A stretch of DNA of 64,000 nucleotides from Staphylococcus xylosus NJ (GTDB taxonomy: Bacteria; Bacillota; Bacilli; Staphylococcales; Staphylococcaceae): assembly GCF_000338275.1 (NCBI RefSeq), contig NZ_ANMR01000043.1:186001-250000 (forward strand), read 5' to 3'. Both the position numbers and the translations under genes were made by a program. The notes under the pieces were generated by a model. That model saw nothing but the letters and a program-made list of their open reading frames with translations. It was not told where the DNA came from and did not search any database. Below are positions 40,537 to 51,400 of the stretch, one piece after another. Within the stretch, counting starts at the first letter, position 1. Every line of letters starts with the position of its first letter.

Positions 40537-41415
40537 ATGGCAATTTCAGCTAAACTTGTAAAAGAATTACGTGAAAAAACTGGCGCTGGCATGATGGATT
40601 GTAAAAAAGCGTTAACAGAAACTGATGGTGACATCGATAAAGCAGTAGACTTCCTACGTGAAAAAGGTATTGCTAAAGCTGCTAAAAAATCTGACCGTAT
40701 TGCGGCAGAAGGTTTAGTACACGTTGAAGCAAGAGGAAACGAAGCAGCAATTGTAGAAATTAATTCAGAAACTGACTTCGTAGCTCGTAACGAAGGATTC
40801 CAACAATTAGTGAAAGAAATTGCTATCCAAGTATTGGATACAAAAGCTGAATCAGTAGAAGCTTTATTAGAAACTGAATTATCAGATGGTAAATCAGTTG
40901 ACCAACGTGTTAAAGAAGCTATCTCTACAATCGGTGAAAAATTAAGTATCCGTCGTTTTGCTATCAGAACTAAAACTGATAACGATTCATTTGGTGCTTA
41001 CTTACACATGGGCGGACGCATTGGTGTATTAACAGTAGTTGAAGGTTCAACTGATGAAGAAGCTGCTAAAGATGTAGCTATGCACATTGCTGCAATCAAC
41101 CCTAAATATGTTTCATCAGAACAAGTAAGTGAAGATGAAATTGATCACGAAAGAGAAGTACTAAAACAACAAGCTTTAAATGAAGGTAAACCAGAGAAAA
41201 TTGTTGAAAAAATGGTAGAAGGTCGCTTACGTAAATATTTACAAGAAATTTGTGCAGTGGACCAAAACTTTGTAAAAGATCCTGATCAAACAGTTGAAGC
41301 TTTCTTAAAATCTAAAGGTGGTAAACTTGTTGACTTCGTACGTTATGAAGTAGGCGAAGGTATGGAAAAACGTGAAGAAAACTTTGCTGACGAAGTTAAA
41401 GGACAAATGAAATAA
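40537..41415 (+). CDS. tsf: Translation elongation factor Ts
   Basis: 292 residues from ATG 40537 ([16 protein letters not shown]), 8 bases after GGAGG; upstream ATGs at 40522 and 40532 overlap that ribosome site. EF-Ts recycles EF-Tu-GDP. The N-terminal UBA-like domain carries [15 protein letters not shown], followed by the [10 protein letters not shown] signature and the dimerisation core. Confidence 0.97.
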   Translation: MAISAKLVKELREKTGAGMMDCKKALTETDGDIDKAVDFLREKGIAKAAKKSDRIAAEGLVHVEARGNEAAIVEINSETDFVARNEGFQQLVKEIAIQVLDTKAESVEALLETELSDGKSVDQRVKEAISTIGEKLSIRRFAIRTKTDNDSFGAYLHMGGRIGVLTVVEGSTDEEAAKDVAMHIAAINPKYVSSEQVSEDEIDHEREVLKQQALNEGKPEKIVEKMVEGRLRKYLQEICAVDQNFVKDPDQTVEAFLKSKGGKLVDFVRYEVGEGMEKREENFADEVKGQMK

Positions 41416-41546
41416 TTTTTCATAGTTAGAACAAGAAAGAAGACACCTTTTGTGCTCCGTATGAAAGATTCACTTTTGTATTGGAAGACCTATTGTGTCT
41501 TCTTTACTTGTATAATTACATATTTTACAATAGAGAGGATAAGACA

Positions 41547-42269
41547 ATGGCTCAAACTTCTAAATACGAACGTGTTGTATTAAAATTAAGTGGCGAAGCA
41601 CTAGCAGGTGACGATGGGTTTGGAATCAACCCAATTATTATTAAAAGTGTTGCAAAACAAGTAGCTGAAGTAGCAAAAATGGATTGTGAAATTGCTGTTA
41701 TCGTTGGTGGAGGCAATATTTGGAGAGGTAAAACTGGTAGTGACTTAGGCATGGATCGTGGTACTGCTGACTACATGGGTATGTTAGCTACGGTTATGAA
41801 TGCATTAGCTTTACAAGATAGCCTTGAACAATTAGAGTGTGATACACGCGTCTTAACTTCAATTGAAATGAAACAAGTTGCAGAACCATATATCCGTCGT
41901 CGCGCAATTAGACATTTAGAAAAGAAACGTGTTGTTATATTTGCGGCTGGTATAGGGAATCCTTACTTCTCTACTGATACTACAGCAGCATTACGTGCGG
42001 CTGAAGTTGAAGCTGATGTTATCTTAATGGGTAAAAACAATGTTGATGGTGTTTACTCTGCTGATCCAAAAGTAGACCAAAATGCGATTAAGTATGAACA
42101 CTTAACACATATTCAAATGTTACAAGAAGGTTTACAAGTTATGGATTCAACGGCTTCATCATTCTGTATGGATAATAATATTCCATTGAATGTATTCTCG
42201 ATAACAGAAGAAGGTAATATTAAACGTGCTGTTATGGGTGAAAAAATAGGAACGTTAATTACAAAATAA
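41547..42269 (+). CDS. pyrH: UMP kinase
   Basis: 240 residues from ATG 41547 with RBS GAGAGGAT. Phosphorylates UMP to UDP for pyrimidine nucleotides and is essential. Amino-acid-kinase fold: [36 protein letters not shown], and VYSADPK. Sits between tsf and frr in the conserved order. Confidence 0.97.
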   Translation: MAQTSKYERVVLKLSGEALAGDDGFGINPIIIKSVAKQVAEVAKMDCEIAVIVGGGNIWRGKTGSDLGMDRGTADYMGMLATVMNALALQDSLEQLECDTRVLTSIEMKQVAEPYIRRRAIRHLEKKRVVIFAAGIGNPYFSTDTTAALRAAEVEADVILMGKNNVDGVYSADPKVDQNAIKYEHLTHIQMLQEGLQVMDSTASSFCMDNNIPLNVFSITEEGNIKRAVMGEKIGTLITK

Positions 42270-42286
42270 TTTAGAGGTGTATGACT

Positions 42287-42841
42287 ATGAGTGACATTAT
42301 TAATGACACGAAATCAAAAATGCAAAAATCTGTAGATAATCTTTCTAGAGAATTAGCTAATATCAGTGCAGGTAGAGCTAACTCAAATTTATTAAACGGT
42401 GTAACTGTTGACTATTATGGTGCTCCTACTCCTGTACAACAACTTGCAAGCATCAGTGTGCCAGAAGCACGTTTATTAGTAATTTCGCCATATGATAAAT
42501 CATCTGTAGGTGACATTGAAAAAGCAATCAATGCTGCTAACTTAGGTGTTAATCCTTCGAGTGATGGTGAAGTTATTCGCATAAGTATTCCTGCTTTAAC
42601 AGAAGAACGTCGTAAAGATTTGGTGAAAGAAGTTAAGAAAATCGGCGAAGATGCTAAAGTGGCTGTTAGAAATGTACGTCGCGATGCTAACGACGAACTT
42701 AAAAAACAACAAAAAAATGCTGACATCACTGAGGATGATTTAAAATCACAAACAGCAGATGTACAAAAGCTAACTGACGATTCAATTAAAGAAATCGATA
42801 AATTGTTAGAAGAAAAAGAACAAGATATTATGTCAGTATAA
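42287..42841 (+). CDS. frr: Ribosome recycling factor
   Basis: 184 residues from ATG 42287, 7 bases after AGAGGTG (ATG 42281 is too close). Splits post-termination ribosomes with EF-G. Conserved segments: [19 protein letters not shown] and [17 protein letters not shown]. Followed by a terminator. Confidence 0.97.
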   Translation: MSDIINDTKSKMQKSVDNLSRELANISAGRANSNLLNGVTVDYYGAPTPVQQLASISVPEARLLVISPYDKSSVGDIEKAINAANLGVNPSSDGEVIRISIPALTEERRKDLVKEVKKIGEDAKVAVRNVRRDANDELKKQQKNADITEDDLKSQTADVQKLTDDSIKEIDKLLEEKEQDIMSV

Positions 42842-42934
42842 ACATGGTAATGGATGGTAAGACTTCGCTTCACTTCTATTGTTAGAAATTAACCAATGGA
42901 ATTCAAGAATCAGAGGTTTATCATATTTTATCTG

Positions 42935-42969
42935 AACTGTATCAAATCAGACTTTGGTACAGTTTTTTT
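42935..42969 (+). terminator. Rho-independent terminator after frr
   Basis: AACTGTATC (42935-42943) pairs with GGTACAGTT (42956-42964, one wobble), followed by a T run to 42969. Confidence 0.8.
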
Positions 42970-43071
42970 ATTTGTTTATTCAATGCACTTATCTAGTATG
43001 ATAAAATGGTAGATAATTGCATCTAGAACCTATTATAATAAACATAGATGATCACGCTCGGAGGAAATACC

Positions 43072-43833
43072 ATGTTTAAAAAGTTAAATAAGAAGAAAAG
43101 TCAGCCTAACCAATCCGATTTCGATTTGGATCTACATAATATACCTGAACATGTTGCAATCATAATGGATGGTAATGGTCGTTGGGCGAAACAAAGGAAA
43201 TTGCCTAGAATTAAAGGCCATTACCAAGGTACACAAACCGTAAAAAACATTACTAAAGTAGCCAGTGATTTAGGAATTAAATACTTAACGTTATATGCAT
43301 TCTCTACAGAAAATTGGTCAAGACCGGAAAATGAAGTTAACTATATTATGAGCTTACCAGGCACATTTTTAAAAACTTTTCTACCGGAATTGATAGAAAA
43401 TAATGTTAGAGTAGAGACGATTGGCTTTTTGGAACATTTGCCAAATTCTACACTCAAAGCAATAGCTAAAGCAAAAGAAGATACTAAAGATAATACAGGC
43501 TTAAAATTAATCTTTGCTATGAACTATGGTGGACGTGCCGAAATTGTAAATAGTGTGAAAAAAATTTATGACCAATTAACTGCTAAAGGATTATCAAGCG
43601 ATGAAATCACTGAACAAATGATTGATGAGCATTTAATGACTCATGCATATCCTGACCCAGATCTTTTGATAAGAACTTCAGGAGAACAAAGAATTAGTAA
43701 TTTCCTTATCTGGCAAGTATCGTATAGTGAATTTATTTTTAACGAAAAATTATGGCCGGACTTTAATAAGGAAGAATTAATAAATTGTATTAAAATTTTT
43801 CAATCACGCCAACGTCGCTTTGGTGGGTTATAA
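43072..43833 (+). CDS. uppS: Undecaprenyl diphosphate synthase (isoprenyl transferase)
   Basis: 253 residues from ATG 43072 with RBS GGAGGAAA. Makes C55 undecaprenyl diphosphate, the lipid carrier for peptidoglycan and teichoic acid. The catalytic aspartate motif IIMDGNGRWAKQR is near residue 31; the diphosphate-binding RTSGEQRISNFL is in the C-terminal half. Followed by cdsA after 17 bases. Confidence 0.97.
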   Translation: MFKKLNKKKSQPNQSDFDLDLHNIPEHVAIIMDGNGRWAKQRKLPRIKGHYQGTQTVKNITKVASDLGIKYLTLYAFSTENWSRPENEVNYIMSLPGTFLKTFLPELIENNVRVETIGFLEHLPNSTLKAIAKAKEDTKDNTGLKLIFAMNYGGRAEIVNSVKKIYDQLTAKGLSSDEITEQMIDEHLMTHAYPDPDLLIRTSGEQRISNFLIWQVSYSEFIFNEKLWPDFNKEELINCIKIFQSRQRRFGGL

Positions 43834-43850
43834 ATAGTTAGGAGATTAGT

Positions 43851-44633
43851 ATGAAAGTTAGAACTTTAACAGCAATCATAGCACTTATCATTTTTCTCCC
43901 TGTATTACTAAAGGGCGGCTTTATTCTAATGCTATTTTCATATTTATTAGCTTTTATAGCTCTAAAAGAATTACTCAATATGAATATGATTAAATTCTTA
44001 TCAATACCAGGTATAATAAGTGCATTAGGTATATTAATTATAATGTTGCCTCAAGAGGCAGGTGACTGGGTTAGTAACTTCCAATTGAAATCTTTAATAG
44101 CTATGAGTTTTATATTATTAAGTTATACTGTGCTTTCTAAAAATAGATTTAGTTTCATGGATGCAGCTTTCTGTCTTATGTCAATCGCATATGTTGGTAT
44201 TGGTTTCATGTATTTATATGAAACGCGCTCAGAAGGATTGCATTATATATTGTTTGCATTTTTAGTTGTGTGGTTAACTGATACTGGAGCATATATATTT
44301 GGTAGAATGATGGGTAAACATAAGTTATGGCCAGTTATTAGCCCTAATAAAACAGTAGAAGGTTTTATTGGCGGATTAATTTGCAGTATTATTGTACCGC
44401 TTGTGATGATACTATTTGTCGATTTTAATATAGCTATTTGGTTATTAATTATAGTTACAATTATTTTAAGTATGTTCGGACAACTAGGAGATCTTGTTGA
44501 ATCAGGTTTTAAACGTCATTTTGGTGTTAAAGATTCAGGCAGAATTTTACCCGGGCATGGTGGTATTTTAGATAGATTTGATAGTTTTATGTTTGTGTTG
44601 CCACTATTGAATATATTATTAATTCAAAGCTAA
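43851..44633 (+). CDS. cdsA: Phosphatidate cytidylyltransferase (CDP-diacylglycerol synthase)
   Basis: 260 residues, polytopic membrane protein. Makes CDP-diacylglycerol from phosphatidic acid and CTP for phospholipid synthesis. The C-terminal CDP-alcohol signature [12 protein letters not shown] and [18 protein letters not shown]...[13 protein letters not shown] is intact. RBS AGGAG upstream. Probably in one transcript with uppS. Confidence 0.96.
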   Translation: MKVRTLTAIIALIIFLPVLLKGGFILMLFSYLLAFIALKELLNMNMIKFLSIPGIISALGILIIMLPQEAGDWVSNFQLKSLIAMSFILLSYTVLSKNRFSFMDAAFCLMSIAYVGIGFMYLYETRSEGLHYILFAFLVVWLTDTGAYIFGRMMGKHKLWPVISPNKTVEGFIGGLICSIIVPLVMILFVDFNIAIWLLIIVTIILSMFGQLGDLVESGFKRHFGVKDSGRILPGHGGILDRFDSFMFVLPLLNILLIQS

Positions 44634-45027
44634 ACGTTTTTGCTTTTAAAAATTTTTATAAATCATACACAAGGAGTTAATGAATTGGAGTAACTGCGTA
44701 AAGCATACAGTTAATATGATTCTTAACTCCTTTAATAAATTTTAAGGTTTCAATTTAATACTCTATTTTGTTGTTTTAAAATATAAAAGTTAAATCAGGT
44801 GAAAATTTCTACATAATCATAGCATCTAAAAAATTAAATAAAACTAAACTATAAGTTGATATGTTTTTACATAAAAAACGGCTACAATGATATATAATAG
44901 TTACGTGTGTCAGTTAGCATTATTGTGTTATAATTTTATAATCTGTAGTGAGAACAGTAATTTTGAATTGTTAGATTTTTAAAGTTAAACGTATTTAATT
45001 TATTAAGAATATATGAGGTGTATCAAA
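44634..45027 (+). promoter_or_regulatory. Intergenic region cdsA-rseP with a branched hairpin
   Basis: AAGGAGTTAA (44671-44680) pairs with TTAACTCCTT (44723-44732); inside this loop TAACTG (44691-44696) pairs with CAGTTA (44708-44713), giving a two-tier stem. A U-rich stretch follows, so it may terminate cdsA. The rest is AT-rich, with a TATAAT at 44893-44898 that may belong to an rseP promoter. Confidence 0.5.
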
Positions 45028-46314
45028 TTGAGTTTTCTAGTAACAATTATTTCTTTTATAATCGTCTTTGGTGTCCTCGTAACCGTGCATGAATATGGTC
45101 ATATGTTTTTTGCCAAACGGGCAGGGATTATGTGTCCAGAATTTGCGATCGGTATGGGACCGAAAATTTTTAGTTTTAGAAAAAATGAAACATTATATAC
45201 AATACGACTATTACCTGTAGGTGGTTATGTTCGTATGGCAGGTGATGGCCTAGAAGAGCCGCCAGTTCAACCCGGGATGCATGTAAAAATTAAATTAAAT
45301 GATAAAGATGAAATTACACACATCATTTTAGATGACCAACATAAATTCCAACAAATTGAAGCTATGGAAGTGAAACAATGCGATTTCAAAGATGGCCTGT
45401 TTGTGGAAGGTGTGACTGCTTATGATGAGGCTCGTCATCGTTTCTCTATTGCAGAAAAATCATATTTTGTAGAAAATGGTAGTTTAATTCAAATTGCACC
45501 AAGAGACAGACAATTCACATATAAAAAGCCTTATCAAAAATTCTTAACGTTATTTGCTGGACCATTGTTTAATTTCTTACTTACATTAGTCTTATTTATC
45601 GGCTTAGCTTATTATCAAGGTACACCTACAAATTCAGTAGATGAAGTAGCGAAGGATACGCCGGCTGCTCAAGCTGGACTTAAATCTGGTGACACAATTG
45701 TGAAATTAGATGGCAAAAAAATAGAAGACAAAAGTGATATCGATAAAGTTGTTGAACAGAATAAAGACAAAAAAACAACGATGATAGTAAAACGTGATGG
45801 TAATACTCATACGATAGATATAAAGCCTAAAAAAGTAGAACAAAAAGTTACTAAAAATAAGAGTCAAACAAGATATTTATTTGGTTATACTCCTAGCACA
45901 GAACATACTTTATTTAAACCAATCGTTGCTGGTATCGACCGCACACTAGAAGCTGGAAAACTTATCTTCACTGCAATTGTCGGAATGATTGCTAGTATTT
46001 TCACAGGGAATTTCTCTTTTGATATGTTGAATGGGCCTGTTGGTATCTACCATTCAGTCGATTCTGTAGTTAAAACTGGTATAATAAACTTAATTTCTTG
46101 GACGGCACTATTAAGTGTCAACTTAGGATTAATGAATTTGTTACCTGTACCTGCTTTAGACGGTGGTCGCATACTATTTGTCATTTACGAAGCGATATTC
46201 AGAAAGCCTGTAAATAAAAAAGCAGAAACAACAATTATTGCAATCGGTGCAGTATTTGTATTAATCGTAATGGTCTTAGTGACTTGGAACGATATACAAC
46301 GTTATTTCTTATAA
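45028..46314 (+). CDS. rseP: Site-2 zinc metalloprotease RseP
   Basis: 428 residues from TTG 45028 ([10 protein letters not shown]), 7 bases after GAGGTG; the upstream ATG 45013 overlaps that site. Intramembrane protease of the RasP/RseP type, cleaving membrane-bound anti-sigma and signal-peptide remnants. HEYGH at 21-25 is the zinc site in the first helix, a PDZ domain lies at about 200-280, and [12 protein letters not shown] carries the third ligand. Just before proS. Confidence 0.96.
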   Translation: MSFLVTIISFIIVFGVLVTVHEYGHMFFAKRAGIMCPEFAIGMGPKIFSFRKNETLYTIRLLPVGGYVRMAGDGLEEPPVQPGMHVKIKLNDKDEITHIILDDQHKFQQIEAMEVKQCDFKDGLFVEGVTAYDEARHRFSIAEKSYFVENGSLIQIAPRDRQFTYKKPYQKFLTLFAGPLFNFLLTLVLFIGLAYYQGTPTNSVDEVAKDTPAAQAGLKSGDTIVKLDGKKIEDKSDIDKVVEQNKDKKTTMIVKRDGNTHTIDIKPKKVEQKVTKNKSQTRYLFGYTPSTEHTLFKPIVAGIDRTLEAGKLIFTAIVGMIASIFTGNFSFDMLNGPVGIYHSVDSVVKTGIINLISWTALLSVNLGLMNLLPVPALDGGRILFVIYEAIFRKPVNKKAETTIIAIGAVFVLIVMVLVTWNDIQRYFL

Positions 46315-46334
46315 AGAGGGAGAGAAGTATATAA

Positions 46335-48035
46335 ATGAAACAGTCTAAAGTATTTATACCAACTATGAAAGAAGTACCAGCTGGTGCTGAAGCATTAAGC
46401 CATCGTTTGTTATTGAAAGCAGGTTTAATCAAACAAAGTACAAGTGGCATATATAGTTATTTACCACTCGCAGCTAGAGTATTAAATAATATAGAGGCAA
46501 TTGTCCGTGAAGAAATGGAACGTATTGATGCAGTGGAAATCTTAATGCCAGCACTGCAACAAGCAGAATTATGGGAAGAATCTGGTCGTTGGAGCGCATA
46601 CGGACCAGAACTCATGCGTTTACAAGATCGTAATGGTCGTGAATTTGCCCTTGGACCAACTCACGAAGAAGTAGTTACTTCTATAGTAAGAGATGAATTA
46701 AAGTCTTATAAACAATTACCTATGACATTATTCCAAATTCAATCTAAATACAGAGATGAAAAACGCCCACGATTTGGTTTATTACGTGGTAGAGAATTTA
46801 TTATGAAAGATGCTTATTCTTTCCATGCTGATGAAGAATCATTAGATGCTTCATATCAAGATATGTATAATGCATATGGTCGTATCTTTAAACGAGTTGG
46901 TATTAATGCGAGACCTGTTGTTGCTGATTCTGGTGCAATTGGTGGTAGTCATACGCATGAATTTATGGCATTAAGTGAAATTGGTGAAGATACGATTGTA
47001 TTTAGCGACCAAAGTGATTATGCTGCAAATATTGAAAAAGCAGAAGTTATTTATCAACCAAATGAAAAGCATGATGAAGTTAAACCATTAACTAAAATAG
47101 AAACACCTAACGTTCATACTGCACAAGAGTTAGCGTCATTCCTTGAAAAGCCATTAGATGAAATTACGAAATCTATGATATTTAAAGTAGACGGAGAATT
47201 CATTATGGTCTTAGTGCGTGGCCATCACGAAATTAATGACATTAAATTAAAAGCATACTTTGCCACAGATAATATTGAATTAGCAACGGAAGATGAGATT
47301 GTTAATCTACTTGGTGCAAAACCAGGTTCTTTAGGTCCGATTTTCGATAAAGATATTAATATTTATGCTGATAATTACATTCAAGATTTAAATAATATCG
47401 TTGTTGGTGCAAATGAAGATGGCTATCATTTATTAAATGCAAATGTAGGCCGTGATTTTGAAGTTACAGAATATGGTGATTTCAGATTTATATTAGAAGG
47501 TGAGCCATTAGTAGATGGTTCAGGTTCAGCTCACTTTGCCGAAGGTATTGAAGTAGGGCAAGTATTTAAACTAGGTACAAAATATTCAGAAAGTATGAAT
47601 GCTACTTTCCTGGATAATCAAGGCAAAGCTAAACCACTATTAATGGGTTGTTATGGTATTGGTGTTTCTAGAACATTAAGTGCGATAGTCGAACAAAATA
47701 ATGATGAAAATGGTATTATTTGGCCAAAGTCAATTACACCGTTTGATTTACATTTAATAACAATTAATCCTAAAAAAGATGATCAACGTGAATTAGCAGA
47801 TCAACTCTACACACAGTTGAAAGAGCAATTTGATGTGTTATATGATGACCGTAAAGAGCGTGCGGGTGTGAAATTTAATGATGCAGATTTAATTGGTTTA
47901 CCAATACGAGTTGTTGTTGGTAAAAACGCTGCTGAGGGTATTGTTGAGGTTAAGCGTCGTGATACTGGTGACAGTGAAGATGTTCACATTGACAATTTAT
48001 CAAATTATGTAAATGACTTATATTCAAAGATATAA
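46335..48035 (+). CDS. proS: Prolyl-tRNA synthetase
   Basis: 566 residues, class II synthetase of the bacterial type with an editing (INS) domain between motifs 2 and 3. Motifs: [19 protein letters not shown] at the N-terminus, [32 protein letters not shown] (motif 2), and [11 protein letters not shown] (motif 3). The anticodon-binding domain is C-terminal. RBS AGAGGGAG upstream. Confidence 0.97.
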   Translation: MKQSKVFIPTMKEVPAGAEALSHRLLLKAGLIKQSTSGIYSYLPLAARVLNNIEAIVREEMERIDAVEILMPALQQAELWEESGRWSAYGPELMRLQDRNGREFALGPTHEEVVTSIVRDELKSYKQLPMTLFQIQSKYRDEKRPRFGLLRGREFIMKDAYSFHADEESLDASYQDMYNAYGRIFKRVGINARPVVADSGAIGGSHTHEFMALSEIGEDTIVFSDQSDYAANIEKAEVIYQPNEKHDEVKPLTKIETPNVHTAQELASFLEKPLDEITKSMIFKVDGEFIMVLVRGHHEINDIKLKAYFATDNIELATEDEIVNLLGAKPGSLGPIFDKDINIYADNYIQDLNNIVVGANEDGYHLLNANVGRDFEVTEYGDFRFILEGEPLVDGSGSAHFAEGIEVGQVFKLGTKYSESMNATFLDNQGKAKPLLMGCYGIGVSRTLSAIVEQNNDENGIIWPKSITPFDLHLITINPKKDDQRELADQLYTQLKEQFDVLYDDRKERAGVKFNDADLIGLPIRVVVGKNAAEGIVEVKRRDTGDSEDVHIDNLSNYVNDLYSKI

Positions 48036-48448
48036 GTTGAAAGCAGAGTCGATGATAATTTGTTATAATGGCTAATGTAAATAGGTAAATAATGCCTATA
48101 AAAAATCATGAGGCTGAAACAAAATAAAGTGTTTAATGCTGATGTGTATAGATTTGAGCATACACAGTAGCTGTTTAGTATTTAAAAAAATAGTAGTTTC
48201 AAGATTTTTTAAATACTTATTCAGTCTTGTGGGGGCGGGCATATGAAATCAAATTTAAAATTTTGATTTCTGTCCCGCTCCTATTTATTTGTAAAAATTA
48301 TGCATCTAATCCTATAAGTTGAACTATTAGAATTTCGAATATATTTAGTTATAATAGAGAGAATGAAAAATAATACATACACCGTCATAAAATGTAATTA
48401 ATAATATACAAGTAAAACAGTGTAATTAATAGTAAGGTGGTTATCGTC
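48036..48448. repeat. Intergenic region proS-polC with a staphylococcal composite repeat
   Basis: From about 48110: GAGGCTGAAACA, then TGTGTAT/ATACACA pairing, then GTTTC, ending in a hairpin at 48233-48280 where GGGCGGG pairs with CCCGCTC and GAAATCAAA with TTTGATTTC. The same hairpin recurs at 61402-61447. A likely polC promoter follows (TTAGAA 48327, TATAAT 48350-48355). Confidence 0.65.
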
Positions 48449-51400
48449 ATGGCAATGACAAATGAGGAAAAGTTTAAAATCCTAGCTGACCAAATTAAAA
48501 TCGCAGAGCATTTGGATCCTGAAATATTAACAAAAAGCGAATTAACACGAGTGGACGTTAAAACAGTGGATCGTTCATGGGTATTTCAAATCACGTTTCC
48601 ATATTTTTTAGCAATAGAAGATTACTTACTTTTCACAAGTGCAATTACTGAAGAATTCAAAACAATTGCTGATGTTAAGTGTAATATTACGATAAAAGAT
48701 AAAGCTAACCAAGATGAATATGCTATTAAATACTTTAGCCATTGTATTGATCAAACAAAGTTATCACCAAAAGTTAAAGGTCAATTGAAACAGAAACGTT
48801 TGATTATGTCTGGAGATATTTTAAAAGTGATGTGCCAAAACGATGTTGAACGCGATCATTTTGATAAAGCTTGTAACGGTAGTTTAATTTCAGCATATCA
48901 ACAGTGCGGATTTAGCATAAGTAAAGTTGTTTTTGAAACTGATAGTGCAGTCAACGATGGTGATTTAGCATCATTAGAGGCACACATACAAGAAGAAGAT
49001 GAAAAGAGTGCACGTGAAGCAACGGAAAAATTAGAAAAAATGAAAGCTGAAAAAGCGAAACAACAAGATAATAACGAAAGTTCTGTCTCAAAATGTCAAA
49101 TTGGTAAACCAATTCAAATTGAGAACGTACGTACAATTGATTCTATTATTGAAGAAGAGTTTAAAGTAGCAGTCGAAGGCGTTATTTTTGATATTAATCT
49201 GAAAGAGTTAAAAAGCGGCCGACATATTGTAGAAATCAAGGTAACAGACTATACAGATTCTCTAGTATTAAAAATGTTCACACGTAAAAATAAAGATGAC
49301 TTAGCACATTTTAAAGCTTTAAGTGTAGGGAAATGGGTGCGCGCACAAGGTAGAATAGAAGAAGATACTTTCGTACGAGATTTAGTTATGATGATGTCAG
49401 ACATAGAGGAAATTAAAAAAGCAACAAAGCAAGATAAAGCAGAAGAAAAACGAGTAGAATTCCATTTGCACACTTCAATGAGCCAAATGGATGGTATCCC
49501 CAATATTTCTACATATGTAGACCAAGCTGCTAAGTGGGGTCATAAAGCAATTGCTGTTACGGACCATAACGTTGTCCAAGCATTTCCAGATGCACACGCT
49601 GCAGCTGAAAAAAATGGAATTAAAATGATATATGGCATGGAGGGCATGCTTGTAGATGACGGAGTACCAATAGCGTATAAACCTAAAGATTGTAATTTGA
49701 AAACAGCAACATATGTTGTGTTTGACGTTGAGACGACAGGATTATCTAACCAATACGACAAGATTATTGAGCTTGCAGCAGTCAAAGTTAAAGACGGTGA
49801 AATCATAGATAAGTTTGAACGTTTTAGTAACCCACATGAACGTTTATCAGAAACGATTAAAAATTTAACTCATATTTCTGATGATATGTTAGTAGATGCA
49901 CCAGAAATTGAAGAAGTGTTAACAGAATTTAAATCATGGGTTGGAGATGCAATCTTTGTTGCTCATAACGCTTCCTTTGATATGGGCTTCATTGATACGG
50001 GTTATGAACATGTAGGTATAGGTGCTTCCACAAACGGTGTTATAGATACATTAGAATTATCTAGAACAATTAATACTGAATATGGTAAACATGGTTTAAA
50101 TTTCTTAGCTAAAAAATATGGTGTGGAATTGACTCAGCACCATAGAGCTATTTATGATACTGAAGCAACAGCATATATGTTTATAAAAATGTTGAAACAA
50201 TTAGAAGAGCTCGGTGTTCATAATCACCAAGACATCAATACTTCTTTAACCAACGAAGATGCGTATAAACGTGCGAGACCTAACCATGTTACGCTTATTG
50301 TCCAAAACCAAGAAGGATTGAAGAATCTCTTTAAAATTGTAAGTGCTTCGTTAGTTCAATATTACTATCGTACGCCGAGAATTCCACGTTCACTGCTAGA
50401 TGAATATCGCGAAGGGATACTAGTAGGTTCAGCTTGTGATGAAGGTGAAGTCTTTACCGCAGTAATGCAAAAAGACCAATCCCAAGTAGAACGAATTGCT
50501 AAATATTACGATTTTATTGAAGTTCAACCACCAGCACTCTATCAAGATTTAATAGATAGAGAACTTGTGAGAGACAATGAAACATTACATGAAATATATA
50601 ATCGTTTAATTAGAGCAGGAGATGTTAATAATATTCCAGTAATTGCAACAGGCAACGCCCACTATTTAAACGAACATGACGCAATTGCACGTAAAATTTT
50701 AATTGCATCACAACCAGGTAATCCATTGAATCGCTCTACTTTACCACAAGCACATTTTAGAACAACTGATGAAATGTTAGATGAATTACATTTTTTAGGC
50801 GAAGAAAAAGCTTATGAACTTGTTATTAAAAATACAAATGAATTAGCAGATAAAATTGAACGTGTTGTACCAATTAAAGATGAATTGTATACGCCAAGAA
50901 TGGAAGGCGCAAACGATGAGATTCGTGAAATGAGTTATAATAATGCCAAAGCATTATATGGGGAAGACTTGCCTCAAATTGTTATTGATCGTTTAGAAAA
51001 AGAACTAGAAAGTATTATTGGAAACGGATTCTCCGTTATTTATTTAATTTCACAGAGACTTGTAAAAAAATCATTAAATGATGGTTATTTAGTAGGTTCA
51101 CGTGGTTCGGTAGGGTCAAGTTTTGTCGCAACAATGACAGAGATCACAGAAGTAAACCCATTGCCACCGCATTATATTTGTCCTGAGTGTAAAAATAGTG
51201 AATTTTTTAATGATGGTTCAGTTGGTTCTGGTTTTGACTTACCTGATAAAAAGTGTGAATCTTGTGGCTGTGACTTAATTAAAGAAGGACAAGACATTCC
51301 TTTTGAAACGTTCTTAGGATTCAAAGGAGATAAAGTACCAGATATTGACTTGAACTTTAGTGGGGAATATCAGCCAGAAGCACATAATTATACAAAAGAA

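Noticed and set aside
42415-42873. 152-residue antisense frame over frr
   Set aside because: Ser/Phe-rich shadow product with no motif and no RBS; frr is intact.
46315-46334. T-box riboswitch before proS
   Set aside because: Only 20 bases separate rseP and proS; there is no room for a T-box leader.
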